Positions 1 through 8,979 are shown, counted from the first letter of the stretch. The stretch: DNA of 64,000 bases from Prevotella jejuni (GCF_900187995.1 NZ_FZNZ01000002.1:62001-126000), one strand, 5' to 3'. Notes: a model not told the origin generated them from the letters alone. Made by a program: numbers and translations.

Positions 1-2387
1 GGCAAAGCTGTTATCTTATTACGATAAGTACTAAAGTTACCTGCTATGTCATAATGAAAACCACCATTGGTTGACTTGCGATAACCCAAGTTGAGTTCTA
101 CGCCACGATTCTCCATAGCACCAGCATTGATCCACTGTGTACTTCCTTCTCCCATAGCTGCGATACCAGCCATCTGTACGAGAATATCCTTAGTCTTTTT
201 ATAATACCAGTCAAAACTTCCATAGAGTGAAGATTTGAGCATAGAGAAGTCCAGACCAAGATTAGTCTGATAGGTCGTTTCCCATTTGATGTCATTATTA
301 CCGAGTTGGTCACGTTTAAATCCACTTGGCAATTGACGACCACCATTAGTACCTGCTATATCATATGATGTACCATAACTCTGACCACCATTTTCATTTA
401 CTCCATAGTTACTAACATATATGGTGTAACGCGCGATGTTAGAAATCTCTTGATTACCAGTTGCTCCCCACGATGCTCTAAGTTTTAAATCATTCAACCA
501 TTGTGCACTCTTTAAGAACTTCTCTTGATTAATGCGCCATCCCAAAGAAACAGAAGGGAATGTGGCATAACGATTATTCTTACCAAATCGTGATGAGCCA
601 TCATAACGAAGGGTGAATGAAGCTAAATACTTGTCAGCATAATTATAATTCAATTTTCCGAAATAAGAAACCAAAGAGTATCCACTTCCTCCACCATAGG
701 CTTGTGCAGTACCAGTACCAGCATTAGGCCACATGTAGGTAGGATTAAGAATCAGGAAGTCTTCTTTATAACCTGAGAAGTAGTTGTCATCTTCACGGTT
801 CAACTCAATACCTGCCATTGCGTCTACACGATGTAAACCAGCTTGCAAATTATAAGTTGCAACAGCATTCCACATCCACTTTGTCCAATGTTCTTGTTTT
901 GCCTCAACTGCATTCTTAGAATTGGCAACCGTTCCTTCTGTTATAGGGTAAGTAAAGAATCTCTGCTGCTTCTGAGCATAATCCAATCCAAAGGTTGAGC
1001 GCAAATTAAATCCCTTAAAAAGGTGAAGATTTATGTATGCATCACCAAAAGTACGCCAATAAACATAACGATTATCACTGTTACGATACAGACGTGCAAC
1101 AGGGTTCTCACGATCAGGATAACCACCGACTGGACCCGCATAAGTTCCGTTCTCTGTGTAAACAGGGAGTGAAGGATTAAACTGAAGAACATTTTCAAGG
1201 AAGCCGCCAGGTGCTTGAACCTCTGACGTACGACTTAACGTAAAATGCTCTCCAACGGTTAAAACATCTTTTATCAACTTATATTCAGTATTCATACGAG
1301 CTGAATAACGATCAAAGTCAGATGTCTTAATGATACCTAAGTTCTTATAATAACCTAATGAGAAATAAGACGAATGACGATCTGAACCGCTACTTACCGC
1401 TACATTATAGTTCTGAACAACACCTGTACGTGTCGTTTTATCAAACCAGTCTGTATCAGCAGCAGGTGTTGTTCCTGCACCATCAAGATACTTACGCATG
1501 CTAATGCCATTCAACACAGGATTTCCTTGTACGTCGTAACTCCAGTCGTAACGATACCCTAAACCATTAGTATTTGGATCCATACCATCGTTAACATAAG
1601 CTTGCCACATTACCTGTCCATACTGCTTCGCATTAAGAACTTTCATCTTATGGGCATACATTGACGCCGCAATAGAAGCATCAATATCTACGTTTACTCT
1701 TCCCTCCTTACCTTTCTTTGTAGTAATAATGATAACACCATTAGCTGCACGGCTACCATAGATAGAAGCAGAAGAAGCATCTTTCAAAACTTGGATACTT
1801 TCTATATCACTACCATTTAACTCATGCATACCAGCCTTAGTCGGTACACCATCTATAATATAAAGAGGATCGTTATTATTCAGAGTTCCAATACCACGAA
1901 TACGTACCGTAGCAGATCCTGAAGGTGAACCATCTGCAGAGATATTCATACCAGGAACCCTACCTTGTAGCGCCTTCATTGGATTGTTCTCATTCTGCTT
2001 TGCTAATTCATCTACGCTTACAACCGAAACAGCTCCTGTAAGATCTGCTTTGCGTTGGGTTGTATAACCCGTAACAACGACTTCGTTTAGTTCACTCGCA
2101 TTTGTCTGTAGCTGTACCTTTATTCCGACACCAGCCTTTACTTCTACACTTTTATAGCCTACATAGGAGACTACAAGTGTAGCACTTTGTGGAGCCTTAA
2201 AGGTGAAATTACCATCAATATCGGTGACAGTACCATTTGATGTACCTTTCTGTACCACCGATGCACCAATAACAGGTTCCCCCTGTTCGTCAATCACTTT
2301 ACCGCTAACATCTGCAGTTTGTGCCATAACCCCAGCACAATACATCAGAAGTAACAGACTCATGATTACTCGCAATACTTGTTTCAT
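1..2387 (-). CDS. SusC/RagA-family TonB-dependent outer-membrane transporter, 3' end cut by the window edge
   Basis: Imports oligosaccharides across the outer membrane with a SusD-like lipoprotein that would lie beyond the window. Reading back from the ATG at 2387 gives a signal peptide ending near AGVMAQ, a carboxypeptidase-regulatory-like domain (about residues 25-105, with GKVIDEQGEPVIGASV), then a plug domain with the SusC-typical GYTTQRKADLTGAVS and LYIIDGVP segments, then beta-barrel. About 795 codons are present; family members are usually near 1000. It lies downstream of the hybrid regulator and GH32 genes on the same strand, so its substrate is probably a fructan or fructo-oligosaccharide; that is inference from neighbours. 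The family call is secure, the substrate is not. Confidence 0.93.
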   Translation of the reverse strand, partial: MKQVLRVIMSLLLLMYCAGVMAQTADVSGKVIDEQGEPVIGASVVQKGTSNGTVTDIDGNFTFKAPQSATLVVSYVGYKSVEVKAGVGIKVQLQTNASELNEVVVTGYTTQRKADLTGAVSVVSVDELAKQNENNPMKALQGRVPGMNISADGSPSGSATVRIRGIGTLNNNDPLYIIDGVPTKAGMHELNGSDIESIQVLKDASSASIYGSRAANGVIIITTKKGKEGRVNVDIDASIAASMYAHKMKVLNAKQYGQVMWQAYVNDGMDPNTNGLGYRYDWSYDVQGNPVLNGISMRKYLDGAGTTPAADTDWFDKTTRTGVVQNYNVAVSSGSDRHSSYFSLGYYKNLGIIKTSDFDRYSARMNTEYKLIKDVLTVGEHFTLSRTSEVQAPGGFLENVLQFNPSLPVYTENGTYAGPVGGYPDRENPVARLYRNSDNRYVYWRTFGDAYINLHLFKGFNLRSTFGLDYAQKQQRFFTYPITEGTVANSKNAVEAKQEHWTKWMWNAVATYNLQAGLHRVDAMAGIELNREDDNYFSGYKEDFLILNPTYMWPNAGTGTAQAYGGGSGYSLVSYFGKLNYNYADKYLASFTLRYDGSSRFGKNNRYATFPSVSLGWRINQEKFLKSAQWLNDLKLRASWGATGNQEISNIARYTIYVSNYGVNENGGQSYGTSYDIAGTNGGRQLPSGFKRDQLGNNDIKWETTYQTNLGLDFSMLKSSLYGSFDWYYKKTKDILVQMAGIAAMGEGSTQWINAGAMENRGVELNLGYRKSTNGGFHYDIAGNFSTYRNKITAL

Positions 2388-2438
2388 GACTTTCTGATAG
2401 TTAGTAATACTAAATAATATTCTTTTGGTTTTATGGCG

Positions 2439-2446
2439 CAAAGATA
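2439..2446 (-). promoter_or_regulatory. Candidate -7 element of the susC-like gene
   Basis: On the minus strand this reads TATCTTTG, matching the Bacteroidota TAnnTTTG element, about 50 bp before the susC-like start. The upstream -33 element is weak (TATTG near 2468-2472), as expected for a promoter needing an activator such as the adjacent hybrid regulator. Confidence 0.5.
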
Positions 2447-2523
2447 AGAAATGGTAATATCCTTTTTCAATAATAATCGTTCTCCGAATGTAATAAATGT
2501 TACATAACAAAGATATTAATAAT

Positions 2524-2570
2524 AAATGAACGATTTGTCTATTCTCACGAATCTGACAAATCGTTCATTT
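2524..2570. terminator. Perfect 16-bp inverted repeat between the hybrid regulator and susC
   Basis: Arms at 2524-2539 and 2555-2570 are perfect reverse complements around a 15-base loop. It lies 92 bp past the regulator stop and about 80 bp upstream of the susC -7 element. It could terminate the regulator transcript, although the T-tract is poor, or act as an operator for susC. Which of the two is not decidable from sequence. Confidence 0.5.
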
Positions 2571-2661
2571 TCTTAAGTGTTCAACACCTCACCTTACAGG
2601 AGATTTACACACCCACAAGTGCCTATATCACTTATTTTAAACAGTTTTCATAATCCTATTA

Positions 2662-5307
2662 TCACTTCTTGGGATTCTCCCCAAACTCGTCTTTATAGCA
2701 CTTTGAGAAATAACTGGGCGTAGAGAAGCCAACAGCATAAGCCACTTCTGACACCGTACGCTCAGTCGTTTGAAGGAGATGACGAGCACGAGTGAGACGA
2801 GCTTTACGTACAATTTCTACAGGAGAATATCCCGTAAGAGCCTTTACTTTCCGATAAAGTTGTACACGAGAAAGTCCGATTTCATCGCCAATCTGCTCTA
2901 CACTTAAGTCACTATTTGCAAGGTTTTCTTGTATTATCTTTCGCAATTGCTTGAGGAAAGATTTATCAATTTCATTCGAAATATTACCGATTTCATCGTC
3001 CTCAACACCTTTTGACCATGTTTGATTCAACTTTTTCCTACTTTCTATGAGATTGTCAATACGTGAAAGGAGTAGACGAAGTGAGAATGGTTTGGACAAA
3101 TAAGCATCTGCGCCATGCTCATACCCCTCAGCGCGTTGCTCATCAAGACTACGTGCTGTTAGTAAAATGACAGGTATATGACTGATAGCTTTATCCGTTT
3201 TCAGCTGTTGACAAAACGCTAATCCGTCCATCACAGGCATCATAATGTCCGACAACACTATATCTGGAACTATTTTCCGTGCAAGTTCCAAACCGACTTT
3301 TCCATCAGCGGCTTCACTCACATTATACTTTTCGGATAATACCGACCTTAAATAAGTGCGAATATCGATATTATCATCAATGATTAACACCTCTGGTTTA
3401 TCTGTTTGATAAGGCTGTATAAGTTCATCTATATGACGAGCTTGATTCGGAACTTCTTCTGCGGATGATGGCTCAACCAATTGTTCTATTTTCTCTGTAG
3501 GCTGGTTTGTTACCTCTCCTTTCTGTCTAACAGGAATATGAATAGTAAAGGTACTTCCTTTTCCCTCTATACTTGTAGCACTTACTTCTCCGTGATGCAG
3601 TTCTGTGAAAGCTTTTACAATAGCCAACCCAATACCCGTACCACGTCCAGCATTCTTTGCTTGATAGAAACGATCGAAAATATAAGGAAGCTCATCACTT
3701 GAAATGCCACAACCATTATCTGCCACACTAATCATAACACGTCCACCCTCCTCTTTAGCCATCAGAGTGATTTCTCCACCTTCAAACGTATATTTTAGGG
3801 CATTACTAAGAAGATTATAACAGATTCGCTCTATCTTATCTTGATCTGCTCTGAGCATGATTGTATCAGGGGCATCCATACTAATGGCAATATGCTTCTT
3901 TTGTGCAGAGACACTGAAAAGCATAATCCATTGTTTCATACTTTCCGTAAGATTAAAGTCGGAGAGGCGTAGTTCCATCTTACCATTCTGCACCTTACGG
4001 AAGTCAAGGATCTCACTGACCAATTGTGTCAGGACAAGCACATTACGTTGTACTATCTGTAGCATACTTCGTTGTTGTGAATTAAGGTTATCATCATGGA
4101 TGATATAGTTCACAGGATCAGCTATCAACGTAAGTGGTGTACGCAATTCATGACTTATATTTGTAAAAAACTGAAGTTTTGCTTTGTTGGCTTCTTCCTC
4201 TATTCTTCGCTTCATAAGGATGGTTCGATAGATATAAACCATAATACCTATCAGCAAGAGAAGGATTATGCTAAAAAGTACAATATACATCTTTTGATGA
4301 TTATATTGCACCAAATAAGTATCCACCTTCCCATGAAGTGCATTGAGACGGGCGGTCTGCTTGTTCATCTCTTCATTTTGCATAAGTAAAACATTAGCGT
4401 TTGCCTTTGTTACCAATGCACCTTTTAGATAGTTGTCACGCTTATAAGGCTTCTTCTCAAGGATATTCAACGCGAGTTGCATAACCGAATCGCCTCGGGT
4501 AGGATAGATATAAGAAGCTTCTAAATTACCATCACGAACATTCTCCATACCTCCTCCTGGTACAGGAAGAGCATCTATTCCAACTATTTTTATTCCCTTA
4601 ACCTTATGCTTCTTTATAGATTGCAAAGCACCTAAAGCCATGCGGTCATTTTGTGCAAAGACATATTGGAAAGACTCCTTAGACTGCACAAGTATACTAT
4701 CCATAGCCGTGACACCACTTTCTTTTATCCAGTCTCCATACCCACGAGCCACTACCTTTATATCAGGATAATTCTTCAAAGCATCCATAAAGCCACGGTT
4801 TCGTTCGATTGCAGGAGACGATGCTTGTAATCCACAAATCTCTGCTATATTCCCTTTACCCTCTAACTGCTGACCGATGAAATCGCCTATTTCGTGTCCA
4901 GCCTCATAGTTATCAGCCCCTATAAAGGCTGTATACTTTCTTGAATCGGTCTTACGGTCGAAGAGGATAACAGGGATTCCTGCATCGTATGCTTTATCGA
5001 TGACCGATGAAATCGTATGAATTTGATTGGGAGAAACAATAAGAAGGTTGACCCCTTCCTTTATAAACTGTTCAATCTGTTGTTTCTGTAACCTGTCATT
5101 ATCATTAGCTGAAGCAAATTTCAGTGTTACATTATCATGCTGATAGGTACTCATCACAAGTTCGTTGTTGAGCTTATCGCGCCAAATATCTTCAGAACAC
5201 TGAGATACTCCTATAACATATTTTTTTACGTTGTTATCCGAACAAGCTGAAAATACCAATGTAAAAAAAACGACATATAGCCATTGTTTCATCTGCATAA
5301 TTATCAA
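2662..5307 (-). CDS. Hybrid two-component sensor-regulator with periplasmic sugar-binding sensor (BT1754-like)
   Basis: Sensor kinase and DNA-binding regulator in one 881-residue chain. A lipobox-like LVFSAC lies at 17-22; a LacI/RbsB-type periplasmic binding domain spans about 30-320; a membrane helix about 341-361; HisKA with SHELRTP (His386); HATPase with N-box near 498, DNGCGIS at 530-536 and GTGIGL at 556-561; a receiver domain with phospho-acceptor Asp687 and Lys739; and an AraC-type HTH at about 795-881. This architecture matches the Bacteroides regulator BT1754, which senses fructose and controls fructan use. The GH32 and SusC neighbours support the same role here. The start could also be the internal ATG at 5292, which gives a cleaner signal peptide. 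Confidence 0.94.
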   Translation of the reverse strand: MIIMQMKQWLYVVFFTLVFSACSDNNVKKYVIGVSQCSEDIWRDKLNNELVMSTYQHDNVTLKFASANDNDRLQKQQIEQFIKEGVNLLIVSPNQIHTISSVIDKAYDAGIPVILFDRKTDSRKYTAFIGADNYEAGHEIGDFIGQQLEGKGNIAEICGLQASSPAIERNRGFMDALKNYPDIKVVARGYGDWIKESGVTAMDSILVQSKESFQYVFAQNDRMALGALQSIKKHKVKGIKIVGIDALPVPGGGMENVRDGNLEASYIYPTRGDSVMQLALNILEKKPYKRDNYLKGALVTKANANVLLMQNEEMNKQTARLNALHGKVDTYLVQYNHQKMYIVLFSIILLLLIGIMVYIYRTILMKRRIEEEANKAKLQFFTNISHELRTPLTLIADPVNYIIHDDNLNSQQRSMLQIVQRNVLVLTQLVSEILDFRKVQNGKMELRLSDFNLTESMKQWIMLFSVSAQKKHIAISMDAPDTIMLRADQDKIERICYNLLSNALKYTFEGGEITLMAKEEGGRVMISVADNGCGISSDELPYIFDRFYQAKNAGRGTGIGLAIVKAFTELHHGEVSATSIEGKGSTFTIHIPVRQKGEVTNQPTEKIEQLVEPSSAEEVPNQARHIDELIQPYQTDKPEVLIIDDNIDIRTYLRSVLSEKYNVSEAADGKVGLELARKIVPDIVLSDIMMPVMDGLAFCQQLKTDKAISHIPVILLTARSLDEQRAEGYEHGADAYLSKPFSLRLLLSRIDNLIESRKKLNQTWSKGVEDDEIGNISNEIDKSFLKQLRKIIQENLANSDLSVEQIGDEIGLSRVQLYRKVKALTGYSPVEIVRKARLTRARHLLQTTERTVSEVAYAVGFSTPSYFSKCYKDEFGENPKK

Positions 5308-5335
5308 GTAGATTATATTTAATACAGGTTTACCG

Positions 5336-5370
5336 CAACAAAGTTACATTCTTTCTTCTGTATTTGCAAG
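5336..5370 (-). promoter_or_regulatory. Promoter/operator of the hybrid regulator, copied at the GH32 gene
   Basis: The minus strand shows TTG (5367-5369), a 20-bp spacer and TAACTTTG (5339-5346), a Bacteroidota promoter about 30 bp before the start. The 35-bp block matches 31 of 35 positions with 8594-8628 upstream of the GH32 gene, spacer included, suggesting one factor acts on both. Confidence 0.72.
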
Positions 5371-5412
5371 TATCGAAGTGAGTAATTCTGTATCTACTAA
5401 GCAAGTACTGAC

Positions 5413-6015
5413 TATCTTTTGGTTCTTCCGTTAAATGTGTAGATTGTTAATAGAATGAGATTAATCCACATACATGGTAAGCTTACCTCCAATAAGATTG
5501 CTTTATAAGGGGGGGGTAAACTATATAATAAATGTAATTAGGTGTGATGTCTATCTGTCGTCTATAACCTGCTTATTCCCTTATTAAATCATGTTTGTAA
5601 ATTGTTTTCGTACAGCTCAAACCCAATACATGCTCTTTTGGCTTCTAAAAGACGCCCTTCTGGCTTGCAAAAGATGCTCTTTAAGACCCTTGCTAACGCC
5701 CTTTTGAAGTCCAATTAAGCACCTTTTACTTTATACTTGATAACTAACTGATACTCTGTTGATTTCAAACCTGCACCTAATGTGTATTTTTGCCGCTAGT
5801 TATAGGTGTTTTCTTTGAAATCATGTAATGATTTTTTAACCCCTTGTCTGCAGGTTTTCGATGTCTTAAAACGAAAAGATTTTCAATGAAAGAGGATGAA
5901 AATAGGATAGATAGTTGACTGTCTCAGCTATATTTTTGTTTAATGAGTAACTTTGGCTCTTACGTTAAAGCACTACGAAAAGCGTCCACACATTTAACGG
6001 AAGAACCTATCTTTT
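5413..6015. mobile_element. 587-bp transposase-less insertion element (MITE-like) with 20-bp perfect TIRs and 8-bp TSD
   Basis: GGTTCTTCCGTTAAATGTGT at 5421-5440 is the exact reverse complement of 5988-6007. The ends are flanked directly by TATCTTTT at 5413-5420 and again at 6008-6015, an 8-bp target duplication. No convincing coding region lies inside, so it must be mobilised in trans. An 8-bp duplication and GG-starting ends would suit an ISL3-type transposase, but that assignment is inference. The interior holds a G8 tract (5509-5516) and a low-complexity CTTTTGG/GCAAAAG segment (about 5629-5735). Confidence 0.85.
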
Positions 6016-6044
6016 CAACCTGTCCGTTCCTGTCCGTTCTTAAT

Positions 6045-6405
6045 AAAAAATAGGGTCTTCAGAATTTTGGAGTGATAATAATCCGCCTAAGCTTAGGTCT
6101 TTGGCGAGATGTCACACAGAGGAACGGAGAGTACGGAGGAATATCAAAGCAAGCACCGGTAGTCACGGAGGCACCGTCGGTGCGTGGAGCGACGGAGATA
6201 GTTTGCCAATTCTGTTAGCAATTTATATACAAAGCGTTCATACCAAAAGGGTTATCAGAAATCTGTACGCTGCACCTCCGTCGCTCTTTGTGCCATCGGC
6301 ACCTCCGTGACATTGCCTTTATCTCCATCCTCTCCGTAGCTCTGTGTGCCTTATTATATGAGAGTTTTAGTTTATCACTCCATATTTCGGAAGAACCAAA
6401 AAACA
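6045..6405. mobile_element. 345-bp second MITE-like element with imperfect TIRs and long internal inverted repeat
   Basis: Left end 6053-6078 and right end 6372-6397 match at 22 of 26 positions as inverted repeats. They are flanked by AAAAAATA (6045-6052) and AAAAAACA (6398-6405), a near-perfect 8-bp duplication. The right end carries the same GGTTCTTCCG tip as the neighbouring element. Inside, 6112-6200 and 6271-6350 form an imperfect inverted repeat rich in CACGGAGG and GCGACGGAG, so a transcript would fold into a long hairpin. No transposase gene is present. Confidence 0.75.
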
Positions 6406-6497
6406 TATATCCACAGCCTTTACTTTAATCTCAAATCGATAATTAGAGCAAAATATGCTTTGATTCTAACTACCGATTAGAGTTAAAAGACTATCTA

Positions 6498-8402
6498 TTA
6501 ACGCTTCAATATTCCTAACTCGCTCACTTTTATGTCTTTGAAAGAGGATCTATTGCCATCAGAATAGAACTTAATAGAGGTGTAAGGTGTAGTTGGGAAG
6601 ACAAGGTTGGTCATGGAGATACGACCGCCATCGACGAAGATTTCGATAGAACACTTGTCAACAAAGATGTCTAAATGATAGGTGTCGGAGTCGCAGAGGC
6701 TTAATGGTGCCCATGTACCGAGTGCAAAGTCGTTCTGATAATTAATGGAGTTCAGCTTGCGCAATGGTCCAGAAGCCTTCTGTTCCTGACGGTCGTCATA
6801 GTCGGTTTCAATCTTATGAGGTTCTGACTTCTCACCAAATTGAACCTTTCCACTCTCCGTACGGTCCATGACAAGTCGGCCAGACTTCCTATCTAAGTAG
6901 AGATCTACCCGCTCTCCTCTATCGTTGTAAAGGACTATTCCTGCCTTCATCGCCTTGTTTAGCGTTACATCCATCTCTATTTCAAAGGCGTTCTCCTTAC
7001 TTGTTGACACGTTCTTTGCCTCCCGCTCGTTAGCAACCAATAGGTCGGGCAGACGCTTATAGTTCCTTCTCAGAACAGCAACCTCTGGTGCAACGTTTGC
7101 AGACATATAGACTTGTCCGTCCTTACCTGTGAAGAGCTTGAATTCACGAGGGAGCGTATTTGCACCACGATACTGGCGGATAGGCGTAACGTTAGCATAC
7201 TGCCAGTTGCTCATCCACGCTATTCCTAACACACGGTCTTTAACGCCTGAGAAGGTAACTGTGGCATAATGGTCCTTACCATAGTCAAGGAACTTAGCTA
7301 CAGAAAGGTCGCTATCGCAGATGAAGTTCGTCCCATCGAAGTCACCAACGAAGTACTCCGTAGCACTACCACCAAAGAGACAGCCCGGATTAATGTTCAC
7401 TATCATCACCCATTTGGTCTTATTAGGATTGCCATCAACGGCGAGTTGGAAGAAATCAGGGCATTCAAACTGGTTTGGCTGTGCACCATATCCTTTGCCG
7501 AAAGCACTGACGTAGGTCCAATCCTTGAGGTTTGGCGATGAGTAGAAACGCATTTCTTTGTCGGCAGAGACTATCATATACCATCTCTTCAGCGGTTCAT
7601 ACCAGAAGACCTTTGGGTCGCGAAAGTCTTTCACACCATCGAAAGGTTTCAAGACAGGGTTCTTCTCATACTTATGGAAGGTGTAACCGCCATCGGTGCT
7701 ATAAGCCATACACTGCGTCTGGGCATTCTCCTTGCTGTCAGAAGTGTACAGAGAGATGATAGCATTCCTACCATAACCAGCCGTACCATCCCTATCTATG
7801 ACCGTACTACCAGAGAAGATATGTCCCTCATGGTCGCGAATGAGCGTCGGCTCAACCTCCTTCCAGCGAATAAGGTCACGACTGATAGCATGCCCCCAGT
7901 GCATGTTTCCCCACATGGAGCCGTAGGGGTTGTATTGATAACATAGATGATAGACCCCATCTTTATAGAACATACCGACCGGATCGTTCATCCATCCGTA
8001 AGAAGGAGTGTGATGATAAGAGGGACGATAGAAATCGGTATTGGTCACATCCCACACGTTTGAGAGCCTTAACTGTCCTTGTTTGAGGGTTAGCGCATCC
8101 TCTTTTAGATTTAAGATCTTGACTATTGAGGTCTTACCCTTATTGAGTTTGAATGGTACATAATAGTCAGTTTTACCTTGTGCCAGTCTTACATCCATCC
8201 ACGTATCGGTCTTCTTGCCATAATCAAGTATCACCTGCGCCTCATCTTTCCCTTCTTCAATCGGAAGGAGAAGATACTTTGGCGACTTTTCTATCTTCAC
8301 AATCGTTGTGTCACCATCACGTGTGATGTTCATTGTCTGTGCCGTAGCCGATACGGAAAGACCTGTCAAGGCTGCATAAAGGAAAAGATTTCTTTTGTTC
8401 AT
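6498..8402 (-). CDS. GH32 fructan hydrolase (levanase/inulinase/beta-fructosidase type), exported
   Basis: Releases fructose or fructo-oligosaccharides from beta-fructans. A signal peptide (to about residue 22) precedes an N-terminal beta domain (about 25-120). The five-bladed propeller carries the three GH32 acidic motifs: WMNDP with nucleophile Asp140, RDP with Asp262, and EC with acid/base Glu313. The C-terminal beta-sandwich typical of GH32 follows. The usual WMNDPNG reads WMNDPVG, a tolerated variant. No lipobox cysteine or T9SS tail is evident, so it is probably periplasmic. It shares a promoter block with the hybrid regulator. Endo- versus exo-action and levan versus inulin cannot be told from sequence alone. 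Confidence 0.93.
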   Translation of the reverse strand: MNKRNLFLYAALTGLSVSATAQTMNITRDGDTTIVKIEKSPKYLLLPIEEGKDEAQVILDYGKKTDTWMDVRLAQGKTDYYVPFKLNKGKTSIVKILNLKEDALTLKQGQLRLSNVWDVTNTDFYRPSYHHTPSYGWMNDPVGMFYKDGVYHLCYQYNPYGSMWGNMHWGHAISRDLIRWKEVEPTLIRDHEGHIFSGSTVIDRDGTAGYGRNAIISLYTSDSKENAQTQCMAYSTDGGYTFHKYEKNPVLKPFDGVKDFRDPKVFWYEPLKRWYMIVSADKEMRFYSSPNLKDWTYVSAFGKGYGAQPNQFECPDFFQLAVDGNPNKTKWVMIVNINPGCLFGGSATEYFVGDFDGTNFICDSDLSVAKFLDYGKDHYATVTFSGVKDRVLGIAWMSNWQYANVTPIRQYRGANTLPREFKLFTGKDGQVYMSANVAPEVAVLRRNYKRLPDLLVANEREAKNVSTSKENAFEIEMDVTLNKAMKAGIVLYNDRGERVDLYLDRKSGRLVMDRTESGKVQFGEKSEPHKIETDYDDRQEQKASGPLRKLNSINYQNDFALGTWAPLSLCDSDTYHLDIFVDKCSIEIFVDGGRISMTNLVFPTTPYTSIKFYSDGNRSSFKDIKVSELGILKR

Positions 8403-8593
8403 TGCTATTTTTAGTTATGGTGTTCCCATTAGGCTATTGCACTATGGGCTACGCCTGACGTATCTAATTAGGTGAAAGACGAACAGACATCGCTCTCTCC
8501 TTCGTTATCACTGCTGCCCGTGAGCAACAATGAGGGAGAATGACATGTAAGCAATGCCGCATCTGCATAACCCTCAAAGGGTTGGAGTTACTG

Positions 8594-8628
8594 CAGCAAA
8601 GATACATTCTTTCTTTTGTATCTGCAAG
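8594..8628 (-). promoter_or_regulatory. Promoter of the GH32 gene with embedded GATACA/TGTATC half-sites
   Basis: The minus strand shows TTG (8625-8627), a 20-bp spacer and TATCTTTG (8597-8604). The spacer contains GATACA and TGTATC as inverted half-sites 10 bp apart (8601-8622), and the whole block repeats upstream of the hybrid regulator. The leader to the GH32 ATG would be about 190 bases. Confidence 0.72.
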
Positions 8629-8747
8629 GAATAAACAAGTTATTATGCGTATAAAAGATGACTATAGACGGTCATGAAACATCTTTATCTTCATCTTTTC
8701 CTTAGACTAACACTTCTCATCGCATTGTAGAAAACAGCGGAGAACCA

Positions 8748-8836
8748 TTTCTTTTCACGTAAAGAATTATTTTTTTTCATGAAGATAAATATTTCTTTTC
8801 ATGATAAAAAATATTTTTTTTCATGAAAATAATTCG
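8748..8836. repeat. 22-bp-period palindrome array, copy A
   Basis: TCACGT at 8755 and TCATGA at 8777, 8799 and 8821 are spaced exactly 22 bp and alternate with AAATATTT-type blocks. The flanks read GAATTATT and AATAATTC. The same architecture occurs near 45910, 57796 and 61821. It is intergenic, between the GH32 promoter and the terminator of the next gene. Confidence 0.85.
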
Positions 8837-8947
8837 ATAACAATAGCCTCTGTGTTCTTTTATAGTACGCTCATCAATCCCCATGAAAGATAACTTCTTG
8901 CTGCACGAAAAGCCTCCACAACATAGCATAAAACCCACATAAAAAAA

Positions 8948-8979
8948 TATCTGTGATACCCTTTCGGATACCACAGATA
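8948..8979 (-). terminator. Terminator of the large lipoprotein gene
   Basis: TATCTGTG (8948-8955) pairs with CACAGATA (8972-8979), with further pairs inside. On the minus strand the stem is followed by seven T residues. Confidence 0.75.

Noticed and set aside
2388..2661. Invertible promoter (phase-variation switch) for susC
   Set aside because: The inverted repeat arms are only 15 bp apart and do not enclose the promoter. No invertase gene is present.
4096..4389. 97-codon plus-strand frame inside the hybrid regulator
   Set aside because: It is antisense to the kinase region, with no supporting signal.
6101..6406. Overlapping 63-69 codon frames on both strands
   Set aside because: They arise from the inverted-repeat arms of the second MITE-like element.
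8777..8974. 65-codon minus-strand frame between GH32 and the lipoprotein gene
   Set aside because: It overlaps both the palindrome array and the lipoprotein terminator. The product ends in repeat-encoded residues and is not credible.
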